DNA of 64,000 bases from Triglochin maritima (taxonomy: Eukaryota; Streptophyta; Magnoliopsida; Alismatales; Juncaginaceae), in NCBI GenBank assembly GCA_963682175.1, contig OY821786.1:24636501-24700500 (forward strand). Direction: 5' to 3'. The notes under the pieces are model-generated. The model was not told the origin of the DNA. It was given only the letters and a program-made list of their open reading frames with translations, and did not search any database. Positions within the stretch are counted from its first letter, which is position 1, and every line of letters begins with the position of its first letter. A program made the translations under genes and the position numbers. Shown one piece after another: positions 44,128 through 54,747 of the stretch.

Positions 44128-45379
44128 CTTCACAAAGAACTCTAGAGTCGACCACTCTCACCACCACGAGGCTAAACTCGTAAAAAGTGCTCGACTTGAC
44201 CCTAAAAATGCTACCAGAGAGTGTAAAGGGGAGGAGACTATAACGTAGAAGAAAGTGAGAAGGAGATGACTCAGAGGAGAAGGGAAACTTAACTCTAAAA
44301 GATAGATGAGAGGGTTGGTCAGAAGTTTCCTAAACAAGCACGGTTCAAACAATCCTAGACCTAAGGGAGCCTAATTCTAGACGACTCCTAACTAGTTGAG
44401 TCGAATTGGCTCGCTTGATTCACCTCCCTCACTAATCAAACCAACTTAGCCAGGCAGTGTATAGCGACAGAGTCGGTGCCAATTAGACAACCACTTCGCT
44501 TGGAAGTCTTACGTCAACACAAAAACACTTTCTAGACACCAAATTAAATTCGATCAGCTTCAAGTCATAGCAAGTCAAACCAATCTTCTCCTTAATTGAG
44601 TCTGAGTCCTTAGGGGCCAATGTCTAATTGATTTTAATTTTAAGGCTTGGGTGACACTTTAGGATTGTGGTTTGTAGGCCACGGAAGGGTGATGAAATCC
44701 CCACCGTGTCTTTTCCTACGGAGTTGCCCTTAAGATAGTTTAACTTAAATCTAGCAAAGATAATCAAACATTGGTCTTTAATTGGGGGGCAATTGCAAGG
44801 TTGTATGCAAACTAAATTATATGCTTAAATGCAATCGTTAAAACGCGATACGTACCTTGCCTCCAGCACTCTTCAACAATAAAAATAATTTGCAAGAATT
44901 TAGCAAGAATAATGCAAACAAAACACTATATGCTGCATGCACTAAGTCCTTCTAATTTTGCCAAATTTTAGGTCAGAGCTGAATTACTGCCAATTATGGA
45001 ATTTTTTACCCTAACACGTGCAGTTTTACGAAAGGGAACTTTTCAAAAATTAAGATTTTACGAGAAGGGCAAGAAAAGTTACCTTCGCAATGCTCAGACG
45101 AGTTCGCCGTCCGCTCTCGAAAATTCCAGTAGCTCTACGCGTCCACCCAGAGATGGAGACAAACCAAGAAAAAATTGAAGCCCAGATGCTTGAGACGTGC
45201 GGCGGATCCACCGCGGATTCTTCTTTGGGTGCGGCTATTTCGCCGCCCTTCTTGCTCCGAATGTGCCTAGATTTCGCCACGCACTCTGTTGTCTCCTGAA
45301 ACGCAAACCCAAATAGTTAGATCGCGCACACGATAAACAGAATAGAATCAAAATCACAAAAAAAAAAATCTTCGTCGCC
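44128..45379 (-). other. 5' leader of the second Athila-type element
   Basis: Resembles 33600-34808 of the young element, including the purine-rich part and a decayed dyad pair at 45199 and 45231 (32 bp apart). No gene is supported. Confidence 0.65.
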
Positions 45380-45396
45380 TCCCCTCAACGGCGCCA
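45380..45396 (-). other. Degenerate Asp-tRNA primer-binding site
   Basis: TGGCGCCGTTGAGGGGA on the minus strand, differing from the site at 34809-34826 near its 3' half and one base shorter. It precedes the LTR start at 45403. Confidence 0.75.
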
Positions 45397-45402
45397 AAAA
45401 CT

Positions 45403-46329
45403 TGATGGGTATTAAATTTATACCGCAAATGCATGGCGTCAATGAAGACGCGGCAAGTACGGGTCGAACACAATGAGGGAGAGATATTGTTATTTTTGTG
45501 ATTTTCGAGTTAAGGAAAGAAAGAGAGAGAAATAAAGTTTGGTTTGACATTTTTGGTTTTTTAATTATCTAAAGCAAGAACAACAAAAACAAATTACAAA
45601 TAAAGCAAAGATGGATGAGAGTCCAGCGGGTGGAGGTTTAGATGTTAGGTTTTGTTTAGAGAAATCTGAAACTTATAATAAATCACAATAGTTATAAAGC
45701 ATTACATGATAAATGATTCAACATAAACTCAAGTAATTAAAATATACTAATACGAAATTAAAATAATAACATCATTCTTCTTCTCATCACCCTAAATCCG
45801 TCACCCCCACCCTTTGGAGAGAGTAAGAAACTCATCGATGGAGGGAAGGAGAAGGGGTCCTAGAGAAACTACAAAAGAAAACTAAAAACACAAAATAAAA
45901 CAATAGAATTTTATTACTAAAATATGGAATAAAAATAAGAACTCCATTACAACCTCATTTCGGGGCTATTTATATCCGATACAAGGGACCCAAGTATAAA
46001 ATAGGAAAGTACACGCGTCAATACAGCATTGGTAAAAATTTGAGCACACCGATCGACTTTTGTGCGGCGTTTTCGCCGTATTTTGTACATGGGGTGCGGC
46101 GGAATCGCCACCTTTTTGTCTCAGATTCGATCCGGATTTTTCCTGTGTGTTTATGGTATGATTTAGCTGTCCTTTGCGCGTCCGGATTGATTTCCTTCCT
46201 TTCTTTGGAGCTCCGAATTTGTTTCTTCATATATTTGGAGATCCAAATTGATTTTTCTTTAAAACTTCTCCAACTAATATTTTGGTACTTTAATTTGCAG
46301 TCGGGTCCTCGGCTTTTTGCAATTAAGTC
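45403..46329 (-). repeat. Athila-type LTR C, first part
   Basis: Starts TGATGGG and is interrupted at 46329 by a Copia element; it resumes at 57128-57403 for a total of 1203 bp. Dyad pair at 46064 and 46096. The last five bases, AAGTC, are the Copia target-site duplication. Confidence 0.9.
46325..46329. other. Target-site duplication AAGTC, left copy
   Basis: AAGTC precedes the Copia LTR at 46330 and recurs at 57123-57127 directly after its other end. This proves a single Copia insertion into LTR C. Confidence 0.93.
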
Positions 46330-46386
46330 TGTAAGCAATCTACGATTGAATCTACAGGTTCAGAATTACCTTTGGTGGAGAGAACC
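46330..46386 (-). repeat. Copia 3' LTR, first part
   Basis: The first 57 bp (plus order) of the LTR, TGTAAGCAATC onward, ending with the GAACC duplication of the nested solo LTR. Confidence 0.9.
46382..46386. other. Target-site duplication GAACC of the nested solo LTR
   Basis: GAACC at 46382-46386 is repeated at 49148-49152 on the far side of the solo LTR. Confidence 0.9.
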
Positions 46387-49147
46387 TGTAACGCCCCTGA
46401 TCTCGCGGGTACGCACACTGGGAACGGAAACTAGTGTCGCGATCAGAGACCTCCGCGACGACCGAAGGGGTTACAAAAGACAGACCGAATCGACTCGACT
46501 AAGTGAAAGAAATCATACACAAATGGACTGACATAAAACATAATAGGAATAATAGAATAATCATAACAATAAAAGTCTTATTACAACACATCGAGTATCA
46601 AAAAGGAAATACATAGGGAAATATGCGGAAGCAAAGATAACTGGGAATCTGGTTGACGCGTCCCTCGTGTACAGAATCTTCGGAATTCGTCCAGTCTGCC
46701 CTGTGGAACCTAAGTACCTGCAAGCACCGCATTTAACAATGCGTGAGTTTTCAATTAAGAAAACCCAGTATGCCCCCGCCAATGCAATAAATGAAAGGTA
46801 GCATGAAATTAAATAAGGCAGGCATCAGAAACAGAACATAACAGAAAGCATCAAATGCAACAGAAGGCTACGACTACACAAGTCGTGCCGGTCGGGCGCA
46901 CCCGAATCGTTCCCCCATAGGAACCAGAACACCAGCCTCGCTGGTCAGAGGCGGTCACTCGTCAGTGACCCACCGCTCGGCACAAAGCGGTGCGCCGGAT
47001 AAGCGTCCCAATCCACGGAAATAAACCTACATGGTGTCATCGCGAACTTGGTAACACCTACCCTGAGACAGAATGGCAGTGCACATGCCCAGGACTTATC
47101 TTAGGCCTGGCCCCCTACAGGGGTCTTAACCGAGTGGCCTCTGAAGCTAGAGGACCCACCCGTGGCCCGTCGGCCCAGAAAACAGAACGTGCCCAGAATT
47201 ACTCCATCAGATTAGATGCAATGCAACTACTCTATAGTCTAGTGCAACTAAATTATTCAGAAATGAGTCCAAAGGAGAACATGCAATATCTCCCTCAATC
47301 TCTAAGCAAAACAAAATATTAATTCAGCAAAATCACACCAAGATCAACAACAAGACTCATGGTTGCTTCCTAAATTCAACCAGCACACAAATCCGGAAAT
47401 AAAGGCATGTCATAAGCATCCATAATATATACAGCCAACAAAATAAAGCATACAAGTTTGAATCCAGCAATTATTTAACATGACATCATGATACATCCTT
47501 GAAGTAGACAAATCAGGAAAATAGGCCATGTAACCAGCCACAAGGTAAGCAATATTATTCGTCAACCTTATAGTACATGATTTAGGAAATAATTATGTAA
47601 CCAGTAGTTAACTAATATATGGTTAAACGTCAACTTATTAGCATAAGATTTAGGAAACACAAATGCCTACTACACGGGCATGTAAGATCTAGCAACAAGT
47701 CCGGTCATGGAAGTTTCCTATTTCCAACAATGACATGGTGAATGAATATGCAATGACTTGTATCAACCAGCCATGAAACTTTCCTATATTCAACAACCTA
47801 TTAGTGCATGAAATATGGGGCTTAAAATCAGAAACAAATCCGGAAGTAAACCTTGTATCCAGCCAGCAAATCCGGATCTTCTAGGTCTGAATCCAGCAGT
47901 AATCCGAACATTGATCAAGCAAGGTTTTTGGTAACAATCCAGCCATGTGGTCTATTGATTTCAGTACCCATTAAGGAATGAATTTTTCGGCTTATAACCA
48001 ACACTAGAATCAGGAGATAAATCATGTGTCCAGCAACCTAAGATGTCTAGATATCCGGAATAGATGGTTGTGATTATGCGAAAACTTAGAAGCAAACCGG
48101 GTCATGGAACTTTCCTAATTTCAGCAACCTAATGATGCATGACCTATGGCATCTAATATCAATCTTTGTGGAGAATTAATCAAGTAACTAACAATAAAGA
48201 TGCGCAACATGTAATAACATGAACCATCCAAGAATATGAAATCAAATTCAGAATCACATCTAGGAAATCCGGTAACAACATAAATCAACCGCATGAAACC
48301 CTAGATAAGTTAGGTTGGGAATTGCATGAACTTATTTCAGAAAACCTACATGATATGCTCCCGAAATCCTCCTTCTTCCCCCCTGATTGGTCCAGCAAAA
48401 CCACAAGGAAAGTCGCAAGAAAGGTGCCACAACCGGAAGAGTATTCCAGCCACCCGCCGGAACTAGTGTTGCACCGCAACCTTCCATTCGTGCAACTATC
48501 AACACGTCCCAACCCCAACATAAAATCCGTCCCCAGCAGCCTTCTCTACCCACCATGCAACCTAAAGCTAACGGAGAGAGGCATACCTGAAGAGAGGAGA
48601 GGCTGAGCTACACCGAAGACCGACAAGAAACTTCTCCTCCTAGCCGCGCACCAAGAGCACCGCCGGTTTCCTCCTCCAAGCTGCCGGATCTCCAAGAGAA
48701 ATTTCGGTGGTGATGGTGGAGAAAATAGGCTAGGGGAATTCCGCTAGGGTGTAGAATAAATAAGGGTGCATGTTGGAAAGAAGAAACTAGGAAAGAGGCA
48801 AGAGATAATTGGGAGTTAATTTGCTTTGATGGCAAAATCAGCACTTTCCTAAATCCAATCAAAGCACATGCTAGCAAGATTTTCTCTCATTAATTTTGGA
48901 TATGGTAAGGCCAGCCCAACCTCCCAATCTAACCAACACGCCTCATCAAGCAACAAATAAATCCGCACACCAGGTTTTAGGCACCCGATAAACCCGGTTA
49001 AGTCTAACGAATGCAACCGCGCCCGGCGGTTAAATTCGCCCAAAAAGGAAACTTTTGCAAAACCAACATAACTCAAAACAAAGACAATAAAACACCTAAA
49101 AGGACAAATAAAACCTAAAACAGAGTGACAGGAGAGCGGGTCTTACA
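46387..49147 (+). repeat. Solo LTR, 2761 bp, chromovirus-type
   Basis: It starts TGTAACGCCCC and ends TCTTACA, with a five-base duplication on both sides and no internal retroviral genes, so it is a solo LTR left by LTR-LTR recombination. The TGTAACRCCC start and large size are usual for Gypsy chromoviruses. A run of three short hairpins lies at 46931-46991. Related sequence is found inverted at 59345-61859 and direct at about 61865-64000. Nothing in it looks coding. Confidence 0.88.
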
Positions 49148-49152
49148 GAACC

Positions 49153-49485
49153 TGTGGCAGCGGAATGGATCGGCGATCACCTCACGGAATCCTCTGGAGC
49201 ACCGTTCGGTCTTCTACTCTCTTGGAGAAGAAGCACGAGTCCACAACCCAAGAGTCCACGGATTTTGCTTGGTGGATGTGGAGGGACGAATGGGAGAGAT
49301 AGAGGAGAGGTGGCGGCTAGGGTTTGGTGGGGCTAGGGTTTGCATACAAGAATCATCCATCCAATGGGAGGCTCCCCTCCTTATATAGATGGCCCCATCC
49401 TAAACCCAAATGCGCAGCCAATGAGAGTGCACCACGTGTCAGTGCTTTGGGCAAACATCATCTTAATCCTTAGATTAATCCAATA
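49153..49485 (-). repeat. Copia 3' LTR, second part
   Basis: Completes the 390-bp LTR, with a TATATAAG box on the minus strand at 49380-49387. It ends beside the polypurine tract at 49486. Confidence 0.9.
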
Positions 49486-50714
49486 TCTCCCACTTGCACA
49501 ACAACACGTCATCTTCTTTTGTGTCCCTGACACATACGTATATATCCCCGATACATACAATCATAAGATGGCAATGTGTCACCTCTTTATGTGTCCCCGA
49601 CACATATGTATACATCCCTGATATATACAACTATTTCTCTCTTCCAAGAATGCATCCACAATACGCAAGTCTCTGATCATGTATCCCTGATACAAGACCG
49701 TCTGTGTCCCCGACACATGTACTCTTCCGATCATACGGACAAATGGGTCGTGCGACCGGTGATGCACCTGCAATTAGGAGTCTCAAACTAGAAACCTTAC
49801 TAGAAGGCCAGAATGACAACACCCTCAAAAAAAAATAGTCAAATGCACATCACAGTTCCCCAGGTTTACTCAGAAACTCACTTGAGATGAACGGTATCTC
49901 GATCCCTCGGAGAGAATACCTTCTTGTCCTCAAGGTACTTGCTACTGTATCCAATATAGTTGGGCCCAGCAAATACTTTTAGTGCAGTCGAGTCAAACCT
50001 TTCCCTTCGCCCCAGACCACCATTACACATAGAGTTGACTCCTTTCCCGAAGATGCCTCTTTAGACCGAATCTCTCATGGTCATAGATAACATCCCAAAG
50101 TAGCCACATCAACTCTTTGCTTCATGGTGTCGTCGAAGGTCACTGAGGGTAACTAATGACAATCAAGTCTTGGACTCACACAGTGAAGGAGCAGGGATCC
50201 ATCCTTTCACTTCCCAATGGTCGCTCAGCACATGTTGTATGACAAACATGTTACGGTGGATCATACTGTACACAATAGTATGTCTGTCTCTCAACACCAT
50301 ACAAGTCTTAGTCCAGTCGCACCCCTCTACGCTTGACCCGAGCTTCATCATTGTCGCCTTAACACCATACAGGTGCCACCTGGCGCCACATGTGATGCTC
50401 GCACTTGGCTTCTATAGGTCACATGAATCGTGGGAACATTCATGTCAATCCTCACCAACATAGAGGATCTCATCTTGATTCCTAATCAAGGCGACTGTCC
50501 TATCATGAAATTCTCTGGATCTATAAGATCTCCTTATGATCAGTCTCATCTCTGCTCGCTATCAAAAGAGCCAGAGGTGAATGCTCGTGTGAGTGAGTAT
50601 TCTTCAGCCTATTGACAGAATAATATTTTATGCTAGAAAACTACATCAACCAAACAGATATAGTCAAAAGAAAAACATAATCACTCATAAAAGGAAGTTA
50701 GACATGCCAATACA
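49486..50714 (-). other. Copia 3' non-coding region with polypurine tract and mini-hairpins
   Basis: Polypurine tract AAGTGGGAGA (minus) touches the LTR. Six short inverted repeats of the type GTGTC-CCY-GACAC lie at 49521, 49543, 49591, 49612, 49681 and 49704. The rest, to the RNase H stop at 50715, has no supported gene. Confidence 0.7.
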
Positions 50715-51541
50715 TCAAAGTCTGCGTAAGCCTAAGGACTTCACATGAGACACAAACGAGTCCTTAGCTATAGCCTTGGTAAGAGGGTCAGCTACTATAA
50801 GACTAGTAGACACATGTCTTAACACAACTTCTTTTCTCGCTATGATGTCCTTCACAAAATGATACCTAACCTGTATATGTTTGGTCTTTCCATGATATTT
50901 AGGGTCTTTCACATAACAAAGGGCAGCCATGCTGTCACAATTGACAACAACAGGCTCATCAGATGTCTCTACTAGCCAAGTATGTTGTAAGAACCTCCTC
51001 AACCAAACTGCCTCCTGTACTGCTGCAGAGCATGCAACATACTCTGCTTCCATAGTCGACAGGGCTATACAAGTTTGCTTCTTGCTGGACCATGAGATGG
51101 CCCCATTAGCCAGCAAGAAAGCATAACCAGAGGTAGACTTCCTTTCATCAATGTCTCCAGCCCAATCGGCATCACTATAGCCAATCAGTCGGAGGTCTGA
51201 TGCTTGGTAACATATAGCATGTAGTTACTCGTTCCTCTGAGGTATCTCATGATTCTCTTGACCGCCTTCGAGTGCTCCATGCTTGGGTTGGACTGGTATC
51301 GACTCACCATGCCCACAGCAAAACAAATGTCTGGCCTAGTACACATCATAGCGTACATAAGGCTTCCTACAACATTGGAGTATGGAACCTTGCTCATTTT
51401 GGCCTTCTCTTCAGGAGTCTCAGGATGCTTATCACGGCTTAAGTGCAAACCATTCTCAACAAGAGTGTCGATTGGTTTGCATTTGTCCATATGGTATTTC
51501 TTCAAGACGTTGTTAATATAAGTCTCTTGAGACAATCCAGA
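50715..51541 (-). pseudogene. pol: Copia reverse transcriptase end and RNase H
   Basis: The first part from about 51535 reads [35 protein letters not shown] and YLRGT, the connection region of Copia pol. A one-base frameshift near 51188 precedes the RNase H core: SDADWAGD lies in the shifted frame near 51165, then ISWSSKKQTCIALSTMEAEY and a final ADPLTK near residue 110 of the last open part. RNase H removes the RNA template during reverse transcription. Stop at 50715-50717. Confidence 0.88.
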
Positions 51542-52731
51542 AGTCTCTTGGACCTATCTCTAACAATCTTGACACCAAGGACGTAGCTAGCTTCACCCAT
51601 GTCCTTCATATCAAACGTGGAGGACAACCACTCTTTAGTGGATTTCAGCAACTCTTTGCTATTGCCAGCCATGAGTATGTCATCAACATACAAGGTCAGA
51701 ATGACAAATTTACCATTAGATCTCTTAACGTACACACAGTGATCTTCCTCAAGCATAGAGAACGCATTCTCTGATATAGCTTGATGGAAGCGAATGTTCC
51801 ACTGTCTAGACGCTTGTTTTAAGCCATACAAGGACTTATTGAGCTTGCACACTTTGCGCTCTTGTCCTTTGACTTCAAAACCTTGAGGTTGATCCATATA
51901 GATCTCCTCCTCAAGTTCTCCATTGAGAAAAGCAGTCTTTACATCCATTTGGTAAAGCTCTAAGTCCATCTGAGCTACAATAGCTAGTAGAAGGCGGATG
52001 GAGGCAAACCTAACCACGGGTGAAAAGGTTTCCTCAAAATCCACGCCTTCTCTTTGGGTGTAGCCTTTAGCTACCAGTCTAGCCTTGAATCTATCAATAG
52101 ATCCATCCGCCCTCCTCTTAACCTTGAGGATCCACTTAGCCCCAATGGCCTTTCGGTTCGGCGGTAAGTCGACCAAGTCCCAGACTCGATTAACTTTCAT
52201 CGACTCCATCTCTTCCTTTATAGCTTCTAACCACTCTTTAGCATTTGGACCTTCCAAAGCCTCTTTCAAGGTCTCTGGTTCTTGCTCATCGATTACTGTC
52301 ATCCCAGATGATTCATAATCAATTTCTTCTTGAGCTATTATGAGGGCCTCTTCCTCTAAGCGAAATCGCCTGCGGGGAATGAGCCCGCGTTTACTTCGAC
52401 GCAGATGGGTATCTGATAGCTCATCCTTCGTGAGAGCTATCGGATCCTCAGCATTGCTGTTCCCACTAGGATTGACTGGTGGAACCTCATGTTCAACTTC
52501 CAGATCCTGCTCCCGTGGAGTGGCAATGCCCTCATCTTGTCGTTCAAAGAAGTCCACTGACTCTTTGATAGCTCCAGCAAGGGTTGGAAAATCATATTCC
52601 AAGAATGTGGCATCCCTAGACTCCAGTTTCGTCCTTCTTTCATTCTCGTCTAACCTGATAAAAACATAACCTTTGGAGAGATCAATGTATTTTACAAAGA
52701 TACACCTTTTCCCTCTAGGTCCTAGTTTTCC
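51502..52731 (-). pseudogene. pol: Copia reverse transcriptase (RVT_2)
   Basis: After the linker ([14 protein letters not shown] near 52600) the polymerase has [34 protein letters not shown] [19 protein letters not shown] and the catalytic YVDD at 51679-51690. The frame is lost near 51540 by a small indel and continues in the piece at 50715-51541. It is in frame with the integrase piece, separated by a single TAG at 52732-52734. This is the RNA-dependent DNA polymerase of the element. Confidence 0.9.
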
Positions 52732-53330
52732 CTATCGGTGACTAGCAGAATGAATGTATGCCGCGCATCCCCAAGGACGCAGCAGACTAAAATCAGGCTT
52801 CCGTCCTGTCCATAACTCATATGGAGTTGAGGGAACCGATTTTGTTGGAACTCTATTGAGGATATAGGCAGCAGTCATTAGAGCATCTCCCCAAAACGAA
52901 ATTGGTAAGCTCGCATGCGCCATCATGGATCTAACCATCTCTAGCAACGTTCTATTCCTTCTCTCGGCAACACCATTTTGCTGAGGAGTATAAGGCATAG
53001 TGAGTTGTCTAGATATCCCATTTTCATCACATAACTCTTTGAACATTATGGAGAGATATTCACCACCTCTATCCGTTCTAAGAGTTTTTATCTTATTATC
53101 CAACTGATTCTCAACTAAGCTCATGAATTTCTTAAAACATTCTAGAGCTTCTGACTTGTGAGAAATAAGATAAATATGACCATATCTAGTGAAGTCATCA
53201 ATGAATGTGATGAAGTAACTTTGTCCATGTCTAGTACGCACATTCAAGGGTCCACAAATATCTGAGTGAATTAGTTCTAAAGGAGAAGTAGCCCTAATGG
53301 CTTTTCGAACGGTTTTCTAGTTGTCTTTCC
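52732..53330 (-). pseudogene. pol: Copia integrase core
   Basis: The rve fold is seen with [18 protein letters not shown] and the Glu in [14 protein letters not shown], the three acidic catalytic positions. Before it, from 53330, a cysteine motif (ESCLAGK) sits in a different frame. The zinc-binding half between LGHIG and ESC is shortened compared with relatives, which points to a deletion plus frameshift near 53290-53360. Integrase inserts the DNA copy into the nucleus-held genome; this one cannot be made whole. Confidence 0.85.
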
Positions 53331-53358
53331 AGCTAGACAAGATTCATAGGTCGGCAAT

Positions 53359-54747
53359 TCAAACTAGGTCAACACCAATGTGACCTAGTCTAGCATGCCA
53401 CATAACTGAATCATTATTCATGGAACTTTGGCTCATAAAGGCACTAGTATTACGATTGAAATAATAAATTGCGTCCAACACAATAAAACCGTCTGAAAGA
53501 AAAGCACGTCCATAATAAATGTTAGAAAGGTATAAACCCATATCATTGTTCTCAAAAACAACTTTAAAATAATGTCTCATCAAAACAACAACAGAAATAA
53601 TATTTCGCCGTATAGCTGGTGCATACAACACGTCGTGAAGTAATAGGATCCGGCCACTTCGCAAAGCCACTTTGCATGTGCCAACTCCAAGAACTTCAAT
53701 GCTAGTGTTGTTTGCCATGTTTATTCGCCTCCCACTTGGAACACGGCGATATTCCACGAAGGCAGGACGATCCTTTGTTACGTGGTCCGTGGCACCTGAA
53801 TCCACAATCCACACAGGAAAATGATTAGTGAGCATCACAGAACTAGTCACGTTACAATTCGAGGGATTACACACAGTAATTACCTTTTGCTCAGTGCACT
53901 CACGAGCAAAATGTCCAGTCTTTCGGCAGTTAAAACAAGTCACATTAGACTTATCTTTCCCACCTCTGGATCCTCGAGGTCGTTTCTTTCCAGCTTTGTT
54001 TTCTGTTTTGTTTGCATTTGCACCCTTCTTGCCTTTAAAACCCTGAGCTCTATCTCTTTTGCGCTTAAAACCTGCACTCCTCCGAGGAGCGCCAGCTTCA
54101 GCAGCAAACACATCAGTCAGAGGGGCTTCCGCAAGCATGCGGTCCTCCTCCAGCTCTAGGTGTTTTGCGGCCTGGTCAAATATCCTGATGTCATCAGCAT
54201 GAGTCAGATGGACCTTCATATGCTCCCAATTCTTCGAAGGCAATGATCTGATGAGAGCAGACACTTGCTCCTCATCGGTCTTAGCACGACCGGCAGCGCT
54301 TAGCACGCTAATCATGTTTGACATTGCGGTAATATGCTGCCTCATTGTGTGACCTTGGCGCATTTTATACCCATCAAACATTAGCCCAAGCTGGCGGGCC
54401 CTTGTGACGGAGGTCACTCCGTACTGAAACTTCACAGCTTCCCACAAGGCCTTTGCAGTTCGAAACTTTTCGAACCGCAGCAATAGATCGTCCCTCGTTG
54501 AACTTAGAATTGTGATTCGAGCAATTCGGTCTTTCTTTTTCCATGCATTATAAACATCCAAGTTTCTGCAATGTTGCGCAGTATTCCCCTCCTCGGGGGG
54601 AGACATAGATTGGTTTATGTTTTCTAACATGTCCTGATCCTCTAAGAGATACTCAATTTTACGATGCCACAGATCGTAATTTCTTTCATTAAGTTTATCT
54701 CCTCGAGTCAGATCAGCGATAAAGAATCTAGGACAATCAAAATACAT
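53359..54747 (-). pseudogene. gag-pro: Copia gag and protease, 462 residues open
   Basis: ATG at 54747. A UBN2-type gag covers about residues 15-215 (NYDLWHRKIEYLL, ALWEAVKFQYG). A basic linker leads to CFNCRKTGHFAREC, a CCHC knuckle near residue 283, and the protease motif WIVDSGATDHVT near 313. The end has MWHARLGHIG, the start of the integrase zinc-binding region, and then stops. In an intact Copia element this frame would run on into integrase. Up to this point it has no internal stop, so particle protein could still be made. Confidence 0.88.
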
